Shown: positions 47,130 through 59,866, counted from the first letter of the stretch. The stretch is 64,000 nucleotides of DNA from Diplolepis rosae (GCA_030998225.1 JAPYXD010000678.1:2328501-2392500); one strand, 5' to 3'. Notes: a model not told the origin generated them from the letters alone. Translations and numbers: made by a program.

Positions 47130-48340
47130 TAATAGGAAATTGTGCAACTAGGGGAAAACATTTTTATTTTGCGAGTGTGAAGTTTTATGCCCGAGCCAAA
47201 CCGGATTAACAATCACGTGAGTCAAATAAATGTTTTTCTACTAGCGGGTCATAAAGTGGATTTTATTACCCCGCGCGGGGAAAAAAATTCATTTTTGACC
47301 CTCTCGTAAAAAAATAATCGTGCGCAACACGGGAAAAACATTAATTTTTTATTCCCTAGTTACACAATATATTACTTTTCCGTGTTGCACACGATTTTCT
47401 TTCTACTGGGGGGTCGAAAAATGGATTTGTTTGCCCCGCAGAGGGCAATAAAATGCACTTTATGAACCGCCGGTAAAAAAAACAATTTAACGAAGATTAT
47501 TTAAATTTTCTTAGGTGTAGAAATATTTAATAATTTTTTTAAAATTTTCAATTCAAAACAAACTTAACAATTAATCTCAAATATATTACTAAAAGTAATC
47601 TTAAATCTATAGAGCCTGTAAGATAAAATGTTAAAGGTTTTCAATTTTTTTAGTACCTCTTTTTCTTAGAGATTGCCTGAGAAATTTTTATTCAAAAATA
47701 CGGTATTAAAATGGAACAATTATAAATGTACCTCCATGTAAAATGATTCTTATTTAGAATTTATTTACTAGCGGGCCATAAAGTGGATTCTATTGACCTG
47801 TGTAAAGCGAAAAAATCAATTTTTTCTACTAGCGGGTCATAAAGTAGATTTTATTGACTCGTGCAGAGCAAAAAAATCCATTTTTGACTCCCTAGTAGAA
47901 GAGAAATTGTGTGCAACACGGGGAAAAGATTTATTTTACTCGTGTGATTGTTTCCCTTGCTTTTCTCGGGCATTAAACTTCACACTCGCAATAGCATATT
48001 TCATGTCAAGTGCAGAAAGGCATATTTTAATGCAAGAGCGAGTCGCAACTCGTTCGCACGTTAAAATACATTCCGCACGTGATATGAACGATATTTTTTG
48101 TTCGCTGTATACCGAAAGTTAGCAGAGTCGGTGTCGTTTTGCGTGCGGAAAGTTGATTTTCCCACACTAGTGAGATAAAATTTTAAGTGCGCGGATAATT
48201 AAAACACACTTAACATTTTGCCGCACTAGTGCGGCAAAATCAACTTTCCGCATGCAAAATGACACCGAAAATGCTAACTTTCGGTGTACGGCGGACAAAA
48301 AATAAATTTTTTCTTCTCTAGTTTCACAATATACTATAAT
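47130..48340. repeat. Palindromic modules with a nested GCACTAGTGCGG block
   Basis: CTAGCGGGTCATAAAGTGG modules in both orientations surround, at 47996-48300, a block with mirrored words GAAAGTTGATTTTCC and GCCGCACTAGTGCGGC. That block recurs at 51180-51510. The ORF at 47793-48122 is repeat sequence. Confidence 0.6.
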
Positions 48341-49238
48341 TTACATTTATCCAGTGGTTTCGGGTGCCTCGAGTCACGTTCTCCGTTCGATTGCCTTTCG
48401 ATCTCTAGTCATATAAACTATCCATTATAGGCGCTTGGTATATACGATAAAGGTGAAAGCCCTAATCGCAAATTCACCATCACAAGACTTTACTTATCGC
48501 CCGAAAAAGTCGTGTTACTATGGTATAGCTATTTACAAACGTTCTCTACGAGAGCGACAACTACGCGCGTGTTTATTCAATAATTAAACTGTTCGTAAAA
48601 ATGAGTTTTTACTTTTGAGAGCAGCCGAAATCCCCATTGAATATTTCGTCGAACAACTCGCAAGGGACCGAGGAACGGAAATTTAATATTTCCAGAGAAA
48701 AATAAACCTTAGAGACTGTTTTCTTTAGTGAGGACTTGATAAATTTTAAATTAAAAGAGTGGAAAAAAGAATAATATTATTTCAATAGAAACAGTGTGAA
48801 AACAAGAAGCTTTGAAATAACATTAAATTATTCTCAGTATATTTTCATTTCATAACAAGTCTAATTAAAAAACAAAAAACAAGACATTTACGAAAATCCA
48901 ACATATTAATTACATTTGCTAACTTGACGATTGTTTGCGAAAACAAACTGAAAGAGAAAGAGAGAGCGTAAGTAATATAGGATGCAAATTTGTGGAAAAT
49001 AGGAGAAGCAAAAAATTCTTCAGCCCCTTGGCGATATCTTTGCCAGATCAGCTAATAAGCAAATTTTTTTTTTTTTATCAATTACTGAAACGCTGAAGCC
49101 TTGACTAGGAAAAAGATCCTCTCCAGAAAAAAATTTTACTAGAAAAGTGCAAAAGGAAGGTAAATTAAAAACAACGCGATAGACAAACTTAAAAATTTAG
49201 GAAAAGTGCTCTCAAAAAAAAAAAAAAAAAAAAATTAT
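48341..49238. other. No recognisable feature; ends in an A-run
   Basis: A moderately GC-richer part (48350-48700) looks single copy, but I see no reading frame. A run of about 20 A precedes the next element at about 49214. Confidence 0.45.
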
Positions 49239-50162
49239 TTAAGGCCGTGGATCGACCAGATCACGTGACCAAATTCCTGTAAAAGTCCGTGTAAGATAAC
49301 TTTTTTATTTTACAAAATGTCTTTCTGGAAATTTGGTAAATACAACAAAAAGCGATGAAAAACGTCTGTCAACTTTTTTTGAGTGAAAATTTTGCAAAAA
49401 ATTTTATAGTTAACTGTAATTGTCGATAAGTTCCATATAATTTTTTTATGTGTAGTACCTTTATTTAGAAAAGTTTTGTTTTTTTTTTAAATTTCCAGCA
49501 CCTTTATGTATTTTTAAACTAAAAATTTTGAGTTTTTTGGTCATTTTTTTGACATTTATTGACTTTGACTAACTTTTTTGTTTTTTAACTAATTGTCATT
49601 ATTCTTTTTTTATTTTGTTTCTTACAATGTCTAGCAACTTCTTAGGTATGGAAAATAACGTAACATGACTGAAAAAAAGTTACAACAAATAAAATGAAAT
49701 AAAAAAATTAATAAAAATATTCCAAAATATCTTTAAAAAAATGTTGTAGTTGCTTTTTTAGCTAGAGTATTTTCCATATCCAAAAAGTTTCTACACACTG
49801 TAAGGAACAAAATAAAAAAATAATCATGACAATTGGTTAAAAACAAGAAATTTATTCAAAGTCAAAACATGCCCAAAAAACTCAAAATTTTTAGTTTAAA
49901 AATACATAAAGATGCTGGAACTTTTAAAAAACCCTAAACCTTTCTAAATAAAGGTACTAAACATAAACAAAACTATATGGAAGGCTTAAAGTCAAAAAAT
50001 AAAAATATTAAAGGTGGCGGATCACCTGAACAGACGTGCTTTATTGTCTTTTCTTACGTTTCCCAAATTTTCAAAAAGATACTTTGTTAATTAAAAAAAT
50101 ATCATACATGAACGAATAAATGCATAATTTAGTCACGTGGTCCCATTAATCCATGTCCTCAA
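49239..50162. mobile_element. TTAA-type element (GGCC...TCACGTGAC ends), copy 2
   Basis: TTAAGGCCGTGGATCGACC with GATCACGTGACC on the left; GTCACGTGGTCCCATTAATC and CATGTCCTCAA on the right. A family D element is nested inside. Confidence 0.7.
49430..50030. mobile_element. Foldback MITE, family D, copy 2
   Basis: The inner words CTTTATGTATTTTTAAACTA and their complements mirror each other, and the right tip is AAAGGTGGCGGATC. The left tip is degenerate. It is inserted in the TCACGTGAC element. Confidence 0.65.
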
Positions 50163-51179
50163 ATAATGAAAAAGAATTTCAACTATGCTAAAAATTATGA
50201 AAATATTTATGAAATTTTGAATTCAAAAAGTGTTCGATTCGAAAAAAGAAACGAATTTAAAAAGCTTCAGTAAGTAGAATAGGAAGTGAATTTCGCAGCC
50301 AATTTCCTCTTTTCTGAACGTTGGGGTCGAAACCTCCCTAAACCATTTAATTTGGTCCAATAGCTTCCGCAAAGCAGAAAATTGTTTTGAAATGGAAAAA
50401 TTCGTTTTGAAAGAGTAAATAAAAACCCTATCAAGCCGTTACTCGTCCCCTTGAAGCGAGGAAAGTTTGCATTTTGGTGTGTCCGTTTACAAAGTACGTA
50501 TACGAAAGTCGCGAATCTTCAAGATAACAGATAGTTTGGTATCGTCGCGCAAAATACATAAACGGGTCGACATGATAAACCGTAATTATTTTATAGGCCT
50601 GTTTTTTCGGCCTTTATAAAATCATATATTATATATATATCACCAAATCAACAAATAAATATCCTAAATATATATATATATATGTATGTATGTATATATA
50701 TATATATGTGTATATATTAAATATGTATGTAATATAATAATATGCTCTCCCAACAAATAATATAATATGTTCATCTATTCGAAATATTTAATATGATAAT
50801 ATATTAGGCTGATCTATGTGAAATCTACCCTTGTATCCCGGAAGGGCTAGAGCTGATTCGCCCTTTTTTGCCCTTGCTATTTTTCAAAATTTTCTTAATT
50901 CATCATCATTATCATCATTATCATCACCATCATCGTCATCATAATGATTTCTTTTCACAAAGTCCCTTCTTCTAGCCCTTTGCGTCAACTCATCTCTCGT
51001 GATCTGCATCTCACAGCCAAGCAATTCGTCTAATTCACAAATGCGCGACTTTGCTAAAATCGCAACCTACCCCGCCTTTACTTAAAATATTAGCCCTCGG
51101 CTCGTTGAGAAAAGGGCACTGAGCGATGTTCGCCCCTCCTACACTTTTTCGATCCTCTTTATTTATTTACTTTTATTAG
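50163..51179. other. No gene; AT and ATC microsatellites
   Basis: An (AT)n/(GTAT)n tract lies at about 50628-50720, and an (ATC)n-like tract at about 50903-50945. The rest looks single copy with no supported gene. Confidence 0.6.
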
Positions 51180-51510
51180 CGAGAACGAAAAAGAATTTTT
51201 CTCCTCCGTACACCGAAAGTTAGCCTTTTCGGTATCGTTTCGCGTGCTCAAAGTTGATTTTCCCGCACTAGTGTGGTAAAATTTTAAGTGTGCGGAAAAT
51301 AAAAACAAATTAAAAATTTTACCGCACGCAAAACTTAAAATTTTACCACACTATTGCGGGAAAATCAACTTTTCGCACGCAAAACGATACCTTCTCGGTT
51401 AACTTTCGATATACAGCGAACAAAAAATATCGTTCGTATTACTTGCGGAACGTATTTTAACGTTGCATTAAAATACGCCTTTCCGCACTTGATACGAAAT
51501 ATACTATTTC
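51180..51510. repeat. Palindromic GCACTAGTG block, copy 2
   Basis: CACCGAAAGTTAGCC, AAAGTTGATTTTCCCGCAC and their complements mirror each other around about 51310. It matches 47996-48300 in content. Confidence 0.65.
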
Positions 51511-53167
51511 GATTAAAGTAACGAGAGGTCGTTTTGTTTTGTATTGTTAGATAGACATGACTGTTTCGTTGAATCTCAAGTTTCCTTTTCCGCATTGACT
51601 TTAAAAAAAGGATTAGAATATATAACATGGTTTTGAGAGGACGAACTCAAGCTCACGCGCGTCTAGTTGTACTAAACTATATAGAGAATAGATAATTATT
51701 GCACTAAGTCTCTGGGGCAGGCGCGAAGCGCTAAGGTCGCGCTGAGAGTGCACTCTCAGTGCCGTCTAAGGTAGTTTTTGATTATTATTTAATTAAAATC
51801 AAAAATCTACCGTTGTACGACGAGGCGCGTCACAGCCGGATTCTCGCTTTGGCCGTCGTCCACTTTCTTTAGCTTTCCTTATCGGATTTCGGTTCACAAA
51901 GTTTTTCAGGGCACCTCGTCATACCCATATGTCACCCTAAACTTTTTTTAAACTCAATTTGCATATCGACTTTGTCGTTAGCAGTATGAGCCCTCGACTT
52001 AATACGCAGTAATCAAACACGCAATCAAATAAAAAATATATCCTCAATTCGAAATCAAAAAACGATTAATTTATCTCTTCTAGATAAGTCTAGAAAAAAA
52101 AATTGAAGAAATTAAACTATGTATTTAATTATAGATTATTAGGTCACGATGTGAAAAGAATCAACTTTCTAGTCATTTTAAATATCTCTTAAAATAGATA
52201 ATAATTTTTTTCAGAATTATCATTGATATTATATTCTATCTGACTACGTGTCTGGATCGAAGAATCCGATCTGCGTAAGACTAGTAATCCGGTCAAAGAC
52301 CGGGAACACATAAATTGGCGAAGACCTTCTGCCCCTTCTACAACGCTTGAAGATTTACTTAAGTAGCCTAAAGTACCGAACGAAGTCAAGGGTAGTTTTG
52401 TTTTCTCAGACTTTTTCAAAATAATATCATCCATATCAGCTTGCATTTCATCTTTGGATGTTCAATTACTTTTAAGATTCCTCAATACTTTCCCAAGAGA
52501 TTTGAGAAACTTGAATTTATTAACAACCTCAGTTAAAAACGCGTAATACTTGGGAAATAAGCGAATTAATTAATTTTAGCTTTCTAAATGATTAAGAGCA
52601 AAATGAAGAAAATTTTGTTTTAAAAATTTGATAAATAATAAAGATTTGCAATCAGTTTTTTCTGATTGATTCAAATTTAGATGGTTAAATATAAAAAATG
52701 CAAAAATTTGTTGCTTAGATAAATTTGCTAACTTCCTAAGTATTATATGCTTTAGAGAATGTTTAGGCGGTGCAACTAACTCCTAAATTAATTAAATCTT
52801 CACATTGCTTTATTAAATCAAACAGTAACTAGAACCTTACATTTATTTAGCAATAGTCATTTAGATCCAAAAATGACCATCATTTTTCTCAATCAGCTCT
52901 TGTTTACGCGATATTGAAAAAGAATCGTTTTTTTGGATATACCTACAAACATTAAAATTCGTAGATGTTTTTTGTTATATCCAAGAAAAAAGTTTCTTTT
53001 AATAAAAAAAAAAAATTCTTTGAATCAAACAAATTTGTGCATTGCTATACGCATAAAGAAAAGTTTCATTGAATTTAGGAAATTAATTTCTGAACAATCG
53101 TATAAGTACATGTGTCATGTGATTAACAGAATTACTTTTTTCAATTTAAAGAAAAAATTGTCTTAGT
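51511..53167. other. No supported gene; short palindromes
   Basis: An 18-bp palindrome, CTGAGAGTGCACTCTCAG, lies at 51742-51759, and an AT-rich hairpin (GGTAGTTTTTGATT arms) just after. A minus-strand open frame of 85 codons at 52189-52446 has no family I recognise and no convincing splice sites. Confidence 0.45.
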
Positions 53168-53490
53168 TTAAGGGGATCCGCCAACTTTAATATTTTTATT
53201 TTTTGAGTTTAGACCTTCCATATAATTTTTGTTATGTTTAGTACCTTTATTTATAAAAATAAAATAAAAATATCCCAATTGGTTAAAAAAACAAAAAATT
53301 CATTCAAAGTCAAAAAATTTCAAAAAAATAACCAAAAAACTCCAAATTTTTGGTTTAAAAATGCATAAAGGTACTGGAATTAAAAAAAAAACAAAATACC
53401 TCTCCAAATAAAGGTACCAAACATAACAAAGATTATATGGAAGGTCTAAACTCAAAAAATAAAAATATTAAAGGTGGCGGATCCCCTTGA
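53168..53490. mobile_element. TTAA foldback MITE, family D, compact copy
   Basis: TTAAGGGGATCCGCCAACTT on the left and AAAGGTGGCGGATCCCCTTGA on the right, with one TTAA changed to TTGA. The arms meet near 53270. A further left tip of the family (AAGGGGATCCGACACCTTC) stands alone at 55526. Confidence 0.8.
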
Positions 53491-54999
53491 AGTAATAAAA
53501 TTAAATAAATTATTTCTCAAGTTTTTGTCGGTATTGTATTTGAATAAAATATATATTTTTTAAAATCAAATAAATAATGTAAAGAAAAATTTTTGTTCAT
53601 TTAAAAAAGGCTAAAAAGGTGATTTCTTGAAATAAAATAAATTTATATTTTTTCTAAAAGTGTTTTTACTTCGAATTGATGTTAAAAAAACGATTTCTTA
53701 TATTTAAATAAAACTTTTTTCTGGGTGTAAGTACTTCAACCATCAAAATCAAAGTTCAAAGCGCTGTTACACAAACAATTTTTGTTGAATTTTAATAAAA
53801 CGTTTTTCTTGCAATATCGCAAAAACAGGAGCTGATTGAACAAAATAATGGTCATTTTTGGATCCAGTGTGTCCAAATTTCCCTTTAAAAAAGTTCTTCT
53901 ATACCCTGCAGCAAACAGAAATTTTTTTTTGTCGGTAAGTGTAATTACTGACGGCATATTTTGTTTCTCAAGGAACAAAATTTCCTTAATATAATACTTG
54001 AGCTAAATTTAAAATAGCTGCAAATAATTTCGAATCCAATTCAACTGTTGCTTCACTTTCTTCATTCTTCACTTTCTTTGATTTAATAAATAAATATGAA
54101 GATTTGATTGATTTTGTGATTTACTGAACTGCCTGAACATTAATTATATTTCAACTCATAAAAAAGCTTCTTTTCTTCAAAAAGGAGCAAAGCATGATAA
54201 AAGATGCTAATCCTTGAATGTTATTTTACGAATTTCTCTTCTTTCCAGAAGAGGAACTCTTCCACAAAGAGATTATCATACATCAGGATTTGCAAATTGG
54301 GAAATTAGTGTTCCAAGAATAAATCTTAAATTCACAACATACTTGGAATCTAAAATACAATTTGAATTTCGAATTTGTTTGACTAACCATGACAAAGTTC
54401 GGTACGTTGGCACTTTCCTAGGATCGATTTTTCGTCGCCATGATTCATAACATCGAAAGCGTGAGTGTTGAACGGAAAACAGTTTCCGGAAGTTTGCCTC
54501 GAACGCGAATGCAAAATCATGCGCCCGGAGGCCAGAATTGAAGAGAAAGTGCTCGAGCGAAATTTCTAAAGCATGACCTTCTCTTCCCATCTTACACTTC
54601 CACCCTTTCCACCGTTACATTAGCGTAAGTAAATTTGCATCGAACTTTCTGTGGCCGCCGAGCATGACATAATTAATCGCTTTACTTCCCTTTTGCTTTT
54701 TGACTTGAACCTTTAAGAAAAAGAAAAAAAAACAAAAGAAAAAAAAGAAAATTTATCCTAAAGAGACTCAATTTTGTCAATAGGACAAAATTTTCATTCT
54801 TAATTTATGGCTCTGATTCTTCTCGCGCAATAAAATCCAATTTTAAAAATGATATCAAGTAAGAGGAAGCGGAATAATCATAAAATGCATCACATCCGAG
54901 GCTTCTGATGTAACCCTAATGCCAACCTTGAACCCAAGCTTAGAGGATGTTGAGAGCTGGGATTGCACTTTTTGTTTCGAAGTCAGGACGACGAGTCGA
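53491..54999. other. No supported gene; possible 3' flank of the next exon
   Basis: AT-rich up to 54200, then a GC-richer patch at 54460-54690 with short open frames on both strands and no domain. It could hold the 3' untranslated region of the minus-strand exon at 55 kb, but I find no clear poly(A) signal. Confidence 0.35.
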
Positions 55000-55345
55000 T
55001 CACAAGTAGGTGGCTGCAGCGGTTGAAGTAGCGGCTCTAAGGGTAGCTCGAAGGGCCCGATGAATGGCATGCAATCTCATTAAACCTCCGATGGAATTAG
55101 CATTTGGGAACTGACTTTGGCCCTGGTGGATTCCCTCCTCGTCTTCGTCCTCCTCATCCTCATCTGGGTTCTCGCTCTCATCCTGGCTTCCATTCCGATT
55201 GAGACTTCGGAGGTGTCGCTGATGACGAGGGTGCGGGAGGACGCGGCGAAACATAAGGGTGGGCTGCACCCCGCACGCACCCCTTGCCCCCTTTCACTTG
55301 TCCTCGGACTCGGCCAGGGACGAAGGTTCGGTGTCCTGCCTCTCG
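55000..55345 (-). CDS. Candidate terminal coding exon of an unidentified host gene
   Basis: A GC-rich block stands out in AT-rich DNA. On the minus strand TATGTGTTTCAG is a good splice acceptor, so an exon could start at 55345. In one phase it reads ERQDTEPSSLAESEDK and stops at TGA (55294-55296). The same frame then continues open for 97 codons to TGA at 55000, including an acidic run DEDEEDEDEEG whose Asp and Glu codons vary at third positions, as expected of real coding sequence. Another phase stays open from the acceptor to 55080 but gives an unlikely Arg/Ser/Thr-rich peptide. The product may therefore end at the first TGA, may read through it, or the exon may be misjudged. Upstream exons would lie above 55.4 kb or outside the window. 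I do not recognise the protein. Confidence 0.4.
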
Positions 55346-56700
55346 CTGAAACACATATCGAGTTATGATTAAACTTCAGAGAAATCAGGATTAAACTTTA
55401 ATTATTCGGAAAATATTCCTTATCTGATTACACAGCTCAACATCATTTCCTCTACAATTTTTTATGTTGAATACAAATCCAGTCGTAGAATTGCTCTAGC
55501 ACGACTGAATTTCAAGATATCTAAAGGGGATCCGACACCTTCAATATTTTAATTTTTCAGAAATTTGATTCTTTCGGCTTTACGGACAATTCATTTTAGA
55601 ATGAATTTTCAAGCAAGAAAAATTTTGTAAACGAAAATTCTCTTTTTTGTACGGTTTTTGTCATTTTCCTTTGTGTTTTTACTACTGAAATACACCCTGA
55701 ATGTGGTCAAGCTACAAGTGTTATGGTCTGTTCTTGGCGATAAAATCTTTAATTTTCGGTGCCACGGTTGTGAAATTTTTCCTACTTTTGGTGCAGTTGA
55801 CTGCTGTAAGTGGTTTCATAGAACGACAAAATACATTCGATAACAAAGTACACAATATTTATTATATTTTTCTTGGAAACAAATTTAAATTCACATGTTT
55901 TTTTACGTTGAATAATTACATAATAAATGAAAAGTAAAACCAAATTATTGCACCAAATCAAGCTTTGATAAATAGTAATCTTTCTTTCTGGTTTCCTATT
56001 TTATTAGCATTGGAAACCGATTTTTTCATTTTCGTAATATCTTGCTGACGTTTTTCAGTAGCCTTCATTGATTTTTTAGAAACAAGCCGCGTTTTACAAC
56101 GTACCATTTTTCCTAAAAAAATGTATACATTGCGTAGATATTCAAAAGATAGGGATAGATACGAAAACAATTATTGCGTGCGTCTTAAAAAGAAATTTGA
56201 CAAATAAAATGAATTAGTGTGAAAGGCGTATAATGCTTGACAAGAATATTTATTCACACAAATAATAAAAAATATAATTATTCCTTTTTTTTCGTGCTAA
56301 TATTGAAGTAGGAAAATATTTATTGTCCCAAAATATTCAAAGTTGCACAAGTGTTCCTAAAACTAACGATTATGTACTAAAATATCGATGCAATTTTGTG
56401 AATTACAACTTTCATGAATATTAAAAAAATACGAAAAAAAATACTGGTAATATATATGAAAGGTAATGTTTTCTGTAGAATCAATTTAAATGCTATTAAT
56501 GGTTGAATATTTCAATACTATATAATTAAATTTTAAAAATCTATGAAGCGATCCATATAAATACTATAAATCTACCTAAATACCGGAAAATACTGCAAAT
56601 TTGTAAAAATAACATACAATAAAAAAATTTTAGAAATAAACGAAATACTTTAAATTTGTGTACTGATAATTTACAAAAATCGTACGCCGTTACATTAAAT
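55346..56700. other. No supported gene
   Basis: If the exon above is real, this is intron. A lone family D tip sits at 55526. Words such as TGCCACGGTTGTGA at 55760 recur near 57940 and 58365, hinting at an older element split by the transposase at 56.8 kb. A Lys-rich minus-strand frame at 55958-56104 has no recognised family. Confidence 0.4.
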
Positions 56701-56808
56701 AAAGGGTGATCAGTTTAGAGGTATAGGATTTTAAATTGAAATAAAACAACGAAAATTCAAATTGATAGAGCAATCTTTTTTATTTTTGTGTAGAACCATT
56801 CACGACAT

Positions 56809-57519
56809 TTATTTTTTAAAGATAACCCCTTTCAAATGTTGGTCGCAACTGCGCTTTAATTCGTCCATCCGTAAACACCAATTTTGAATGACTCGCTCGA
56901 GGACTTCGGTCGGTATCTCGCTAATAACTTCAGTAATGTTGGCTTCCAATGCCTCAATAGTAGCTAGTTTATCCACAAAACATTTATACTTTACATACCC
57001 CCACAAATAAAAGTCCAAAGGTGTGATATCAAAAGATCTTGGAGGCCAATCCACCGGTCCGAGACGAGAGATAAATTGCTCACCGAAACGACTACGCAGT
57101 AAATCCATTGTTTCATGGGCTGTATGACATGTAGCGCCGTCTTGTTGGAACCAAATGTGGAGATTACGGGCTTCAATTTCCGGTATCAAAAATCGCCCAA
57201 GTAGTGCCATAAGATAGGCCAAGTTGTTGAGATCGGCGCCAAAATCGATTCTTCCGGGTCTTCGGCAAAACTCTAATTTACAGCCGCAATATTCTCTACA
57301 GTTCGGGCTGTACGTGGTCTAATCAGTCGAGTATCATCCAATAATGTTAAATCATTCTCGAGTTTGCCGATGGTATGCCGAATAGTGCGTTCGGTAGGAA
57401 GATTATGTACACCATATGTAAATTGGCCTGAGCGCGCGATAAACACTTTTCACAGAGCGTCCATTTTCGTAATATAATTGTACGATTTGTAAACGTTGTT
57501 GAGGCGTAAGTCTTTCCAT
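56809..57519 (-). pseudogene. D(41)D mariner-type transposase, internally deleted
   Basis: The Met at 57519 opens MERLTPQQRLQIVQLYYENG, the helix-turn-helix start of this transposase group, then frameshifts and meets stops; TERTIRHTIGKLEND and RTARTVENIAAV follow in another frame. After a deletion the C-terminal half is open from 57222 to the stop: IWFQQDGATCHTAHETMDLL holds the second catalytic Asp, and WPPRSFDITPLDFYLWGY the third. There are 41 residues between these Asp, as in the rosa-like D41D group rather than D34D mariners. The first catalytic Asp region is missing, so the enzyme is dead. I could not identify matching terminal repeats; AAAGGGTGATCAGTTTAGAG near 56702 may lie close to one end. 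Confidence 0.85.
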
Positions 57520-57619
57520 GATGAAATGTCAATAAAAACTGAATAAAATTGTGTATTTAGTTTGACAGTAGTCACGCGTGACATGTCAATAAAACCCTAT
57601 TGGAAAAAGTACCTCCAAT

Positions 57620-59218
57620 TTGATTACACTTTACAAACATGAAAAATCTACAACTCTAGACTCCAAAGGTTGTATGACTTTAAAAATAAAAAAATTGAAA
57701 AATCTTACTCTAGTAACCAGATCGTCAAAGAATTAAAATTACAAAATACCGAAGGAAATATATTTTTTTCGAAAAACCCCTCCCGAAAATTTTTTTTACC
57801 TACGCCCCTGATTCCTATTATTTTGTGCAGCAGCACACAATATTTTTATAATATTAACCACAATACATTGTTAAAATCAGTTGTGCACAACAAATTCACA
57901 TTCCATAAAGATTTTCTCCAAAGTAAAAATACTGCCACGTTTGTGACATTTTGATAGTTATTTGATCATTACGGAGAAGCGGTTTGAGTTAGGAAATTTT
58001 CCGAAATATTTTGAGGTTCTGCTAGCAAACGTCAATAAAAAATAGTTAAATGCACGATGAATTATTTGATACTCAGAGGATACAAGTGCTACGGCTGAGA
58101 CATACATCTTTTATACGTACCGTTTTTTGATATTTCTCGGGTGATAAAATACACACAATATTTTTTTAGACTGACATATCGCTGTCAAAACGTACAGAGA
58201 TCACTGCTGATTCGAATTGACAAATGCAAGGTGCAAAACAAAGCACGATACAAAAGAACCAAAATAATAATTCAAAGCATGTAATTTTTATCAAAACTGA
58301 TGGACATTTTTTAAAGTCAAGTTAGGTAATTTGAAAAACGTGCAAAAATTACAAAAAAGACATGCCACGGTTGTGAGTGCCAAAATTGTTACGTATTTTC
58401 TAAGGAAAATCTTTAGCTATTGGTACTTTCTAACATAATTTCAGTTGAATTTTAAATAAATAAAACTTCTGCATTTATTGTGGATATGGTAAAGTAATCT
58501 CGAAAGTTTAAAGAAAATAAGAATTAAGTAATTCTAATCCTTTATTAATTAATTTTTGGGGGCTGGGGGGGGGGGGGGGCACCGAAAGAATTTTATATAA
58601 AAAGTATCGTCTCCAGTTACTAGCATCGTACGAAAAAATGTTCGCAATAAAACTTTTTATTTTCGAGGCAGGAAAGCGACTTTGTAAAAGTTTATCTCAC
58701 ACCCCCAAGTTGTCAAGTTTAATTGAAAATTAAACTTAAAGAATTGTCTGATAAGGTAGACAATGGCATAAATAGAGGTTCCTATTCAGAATTTCAAAGA
58801 CCCCCCCACCCCCCGTGTGTGGGGTAAACTTTTGCGGAATCGCTTTTCCCCCTCGAAAATAAAAACAAAATCGTAATTTCGAATTTCATAAGTTAAAACT
58901 GTGAGGACAACCTAACTAAAGTAAGTGATTGTGAAATTCACTTTCGTACTTTTACAGAAATATGCAAAAAATTACTTTAAAAAATTAAATTTTAATAAAT
59001 TTTCTATTGTATTTCTATTGTATTGTACTAATGTACCCTCAAAATGCTTACCTATAATGTTTTCTAAACATTTCTTTATTCTAGGTAAAAAGTGGAATAA
59101 TTATTTTAAAAACAGAAAAAATAAGAATTGTTTTTATTGAGTTATTTTTAAATAGATGTATTTTCAAACAAAAATAATATTAAAATTATACTGATTATAT
59201 TAAAATGTGATTCAACAA
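57620..59218. other. No gene; G15 run
   Basis: AT-rich DNA. A run of 15 G lies at 58565-58579, and C- and G-runs near 58800-58825 could form non-B structures. No coding domain was found. Confidence 0.45.
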
Positions 59219-59708
59219 GTACATACCCTGGCGGAAGTTTCGGATTAAAACTCATTCCGAACCAATCCGAAATTTCCTGAATCATTCCGGAATTTGTATC
59301 CGAACCAAACAGTTTCATTCTAATCTAATCCGAAAAACTTTATAAATCTCGATTCGATTCAAACCGGATAAATATCAATCAGACTCAATTCGATTTATTT
59401 CGATTCAAGCCAAGATATTAATCCGAATGAATCAGAACAGAATTTTCTATCCGAATCATTCAGGATCAATCCTAACTCGAATTGTTCTAAACCGAATTTT
59501 GAATCCGAACCAATCAGAATGAATTCGTGATCGGAATGATTTGGATTGAATAGGACTGGAAATACGGTTAGGGTTAATCCGAGTTCGGATTGATCAAGAT
59601 TGAAAACTTAGTTTTAATTCATTTGAATTAGCATCTCAGATTGAATCGGATTTAAGATATGTTCGTAATGAATTTCAATCCGAAACTTTCGCCAGGACAG
59701 GTACATAG
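59219..59708. mobile_element. Element built of CCGAAT/ATTCGG words
   Basis: CCTGGCGGAAGTTTCGGATT on the left and AATCCGAAACTTTCGCCAGG on the right are complementary. GTACATA is repeated at both borders (59219 and 59701), giving a 7-8-bp duplication. The interior of about 430 bp is dominated by AATCCGAA, ATTCGGA, TCGATTC and similar words in both orientations. No reading frame. Confidence 0.85.
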
Positions 59709-59866
59709 ACTTCTTTACTTATTATTGAATCGTGTGTAATCAATATGAAATCTAATGAAGAAAACAGAATCTCGGCAATTGCTTAAGGAAAAAATAACTT
59801 TTGAATCCGAAAATTACCATTTCATTATTGTTTTACGTTTTGAGAATTATGATTAAATAGTATATT

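Noticed and set aside
52189..52446. 85-codon minus-strand ORF (TKLPLTSFGTLGYLSKSSS)
   Set aside because: It looks somewhat protein-like, but I recognise no family, see a stop just upstream, and find no convincing splice acceptor.
54276..54590. 104-codon minus-strand ORF downstream of the candidate exon
   Set aside because: No domain, no splice context, and an equally open frame on the plus strand; more likely untranslated or intergenic.
55117..55368. Plus-strand 83-codon frame with a long hydrophobic run
   Set aside because: It is the complement of the acidic, coding-like minus-strand frame; GAG/GAC runs read backwards give CTC/GTC (Leu/Val).
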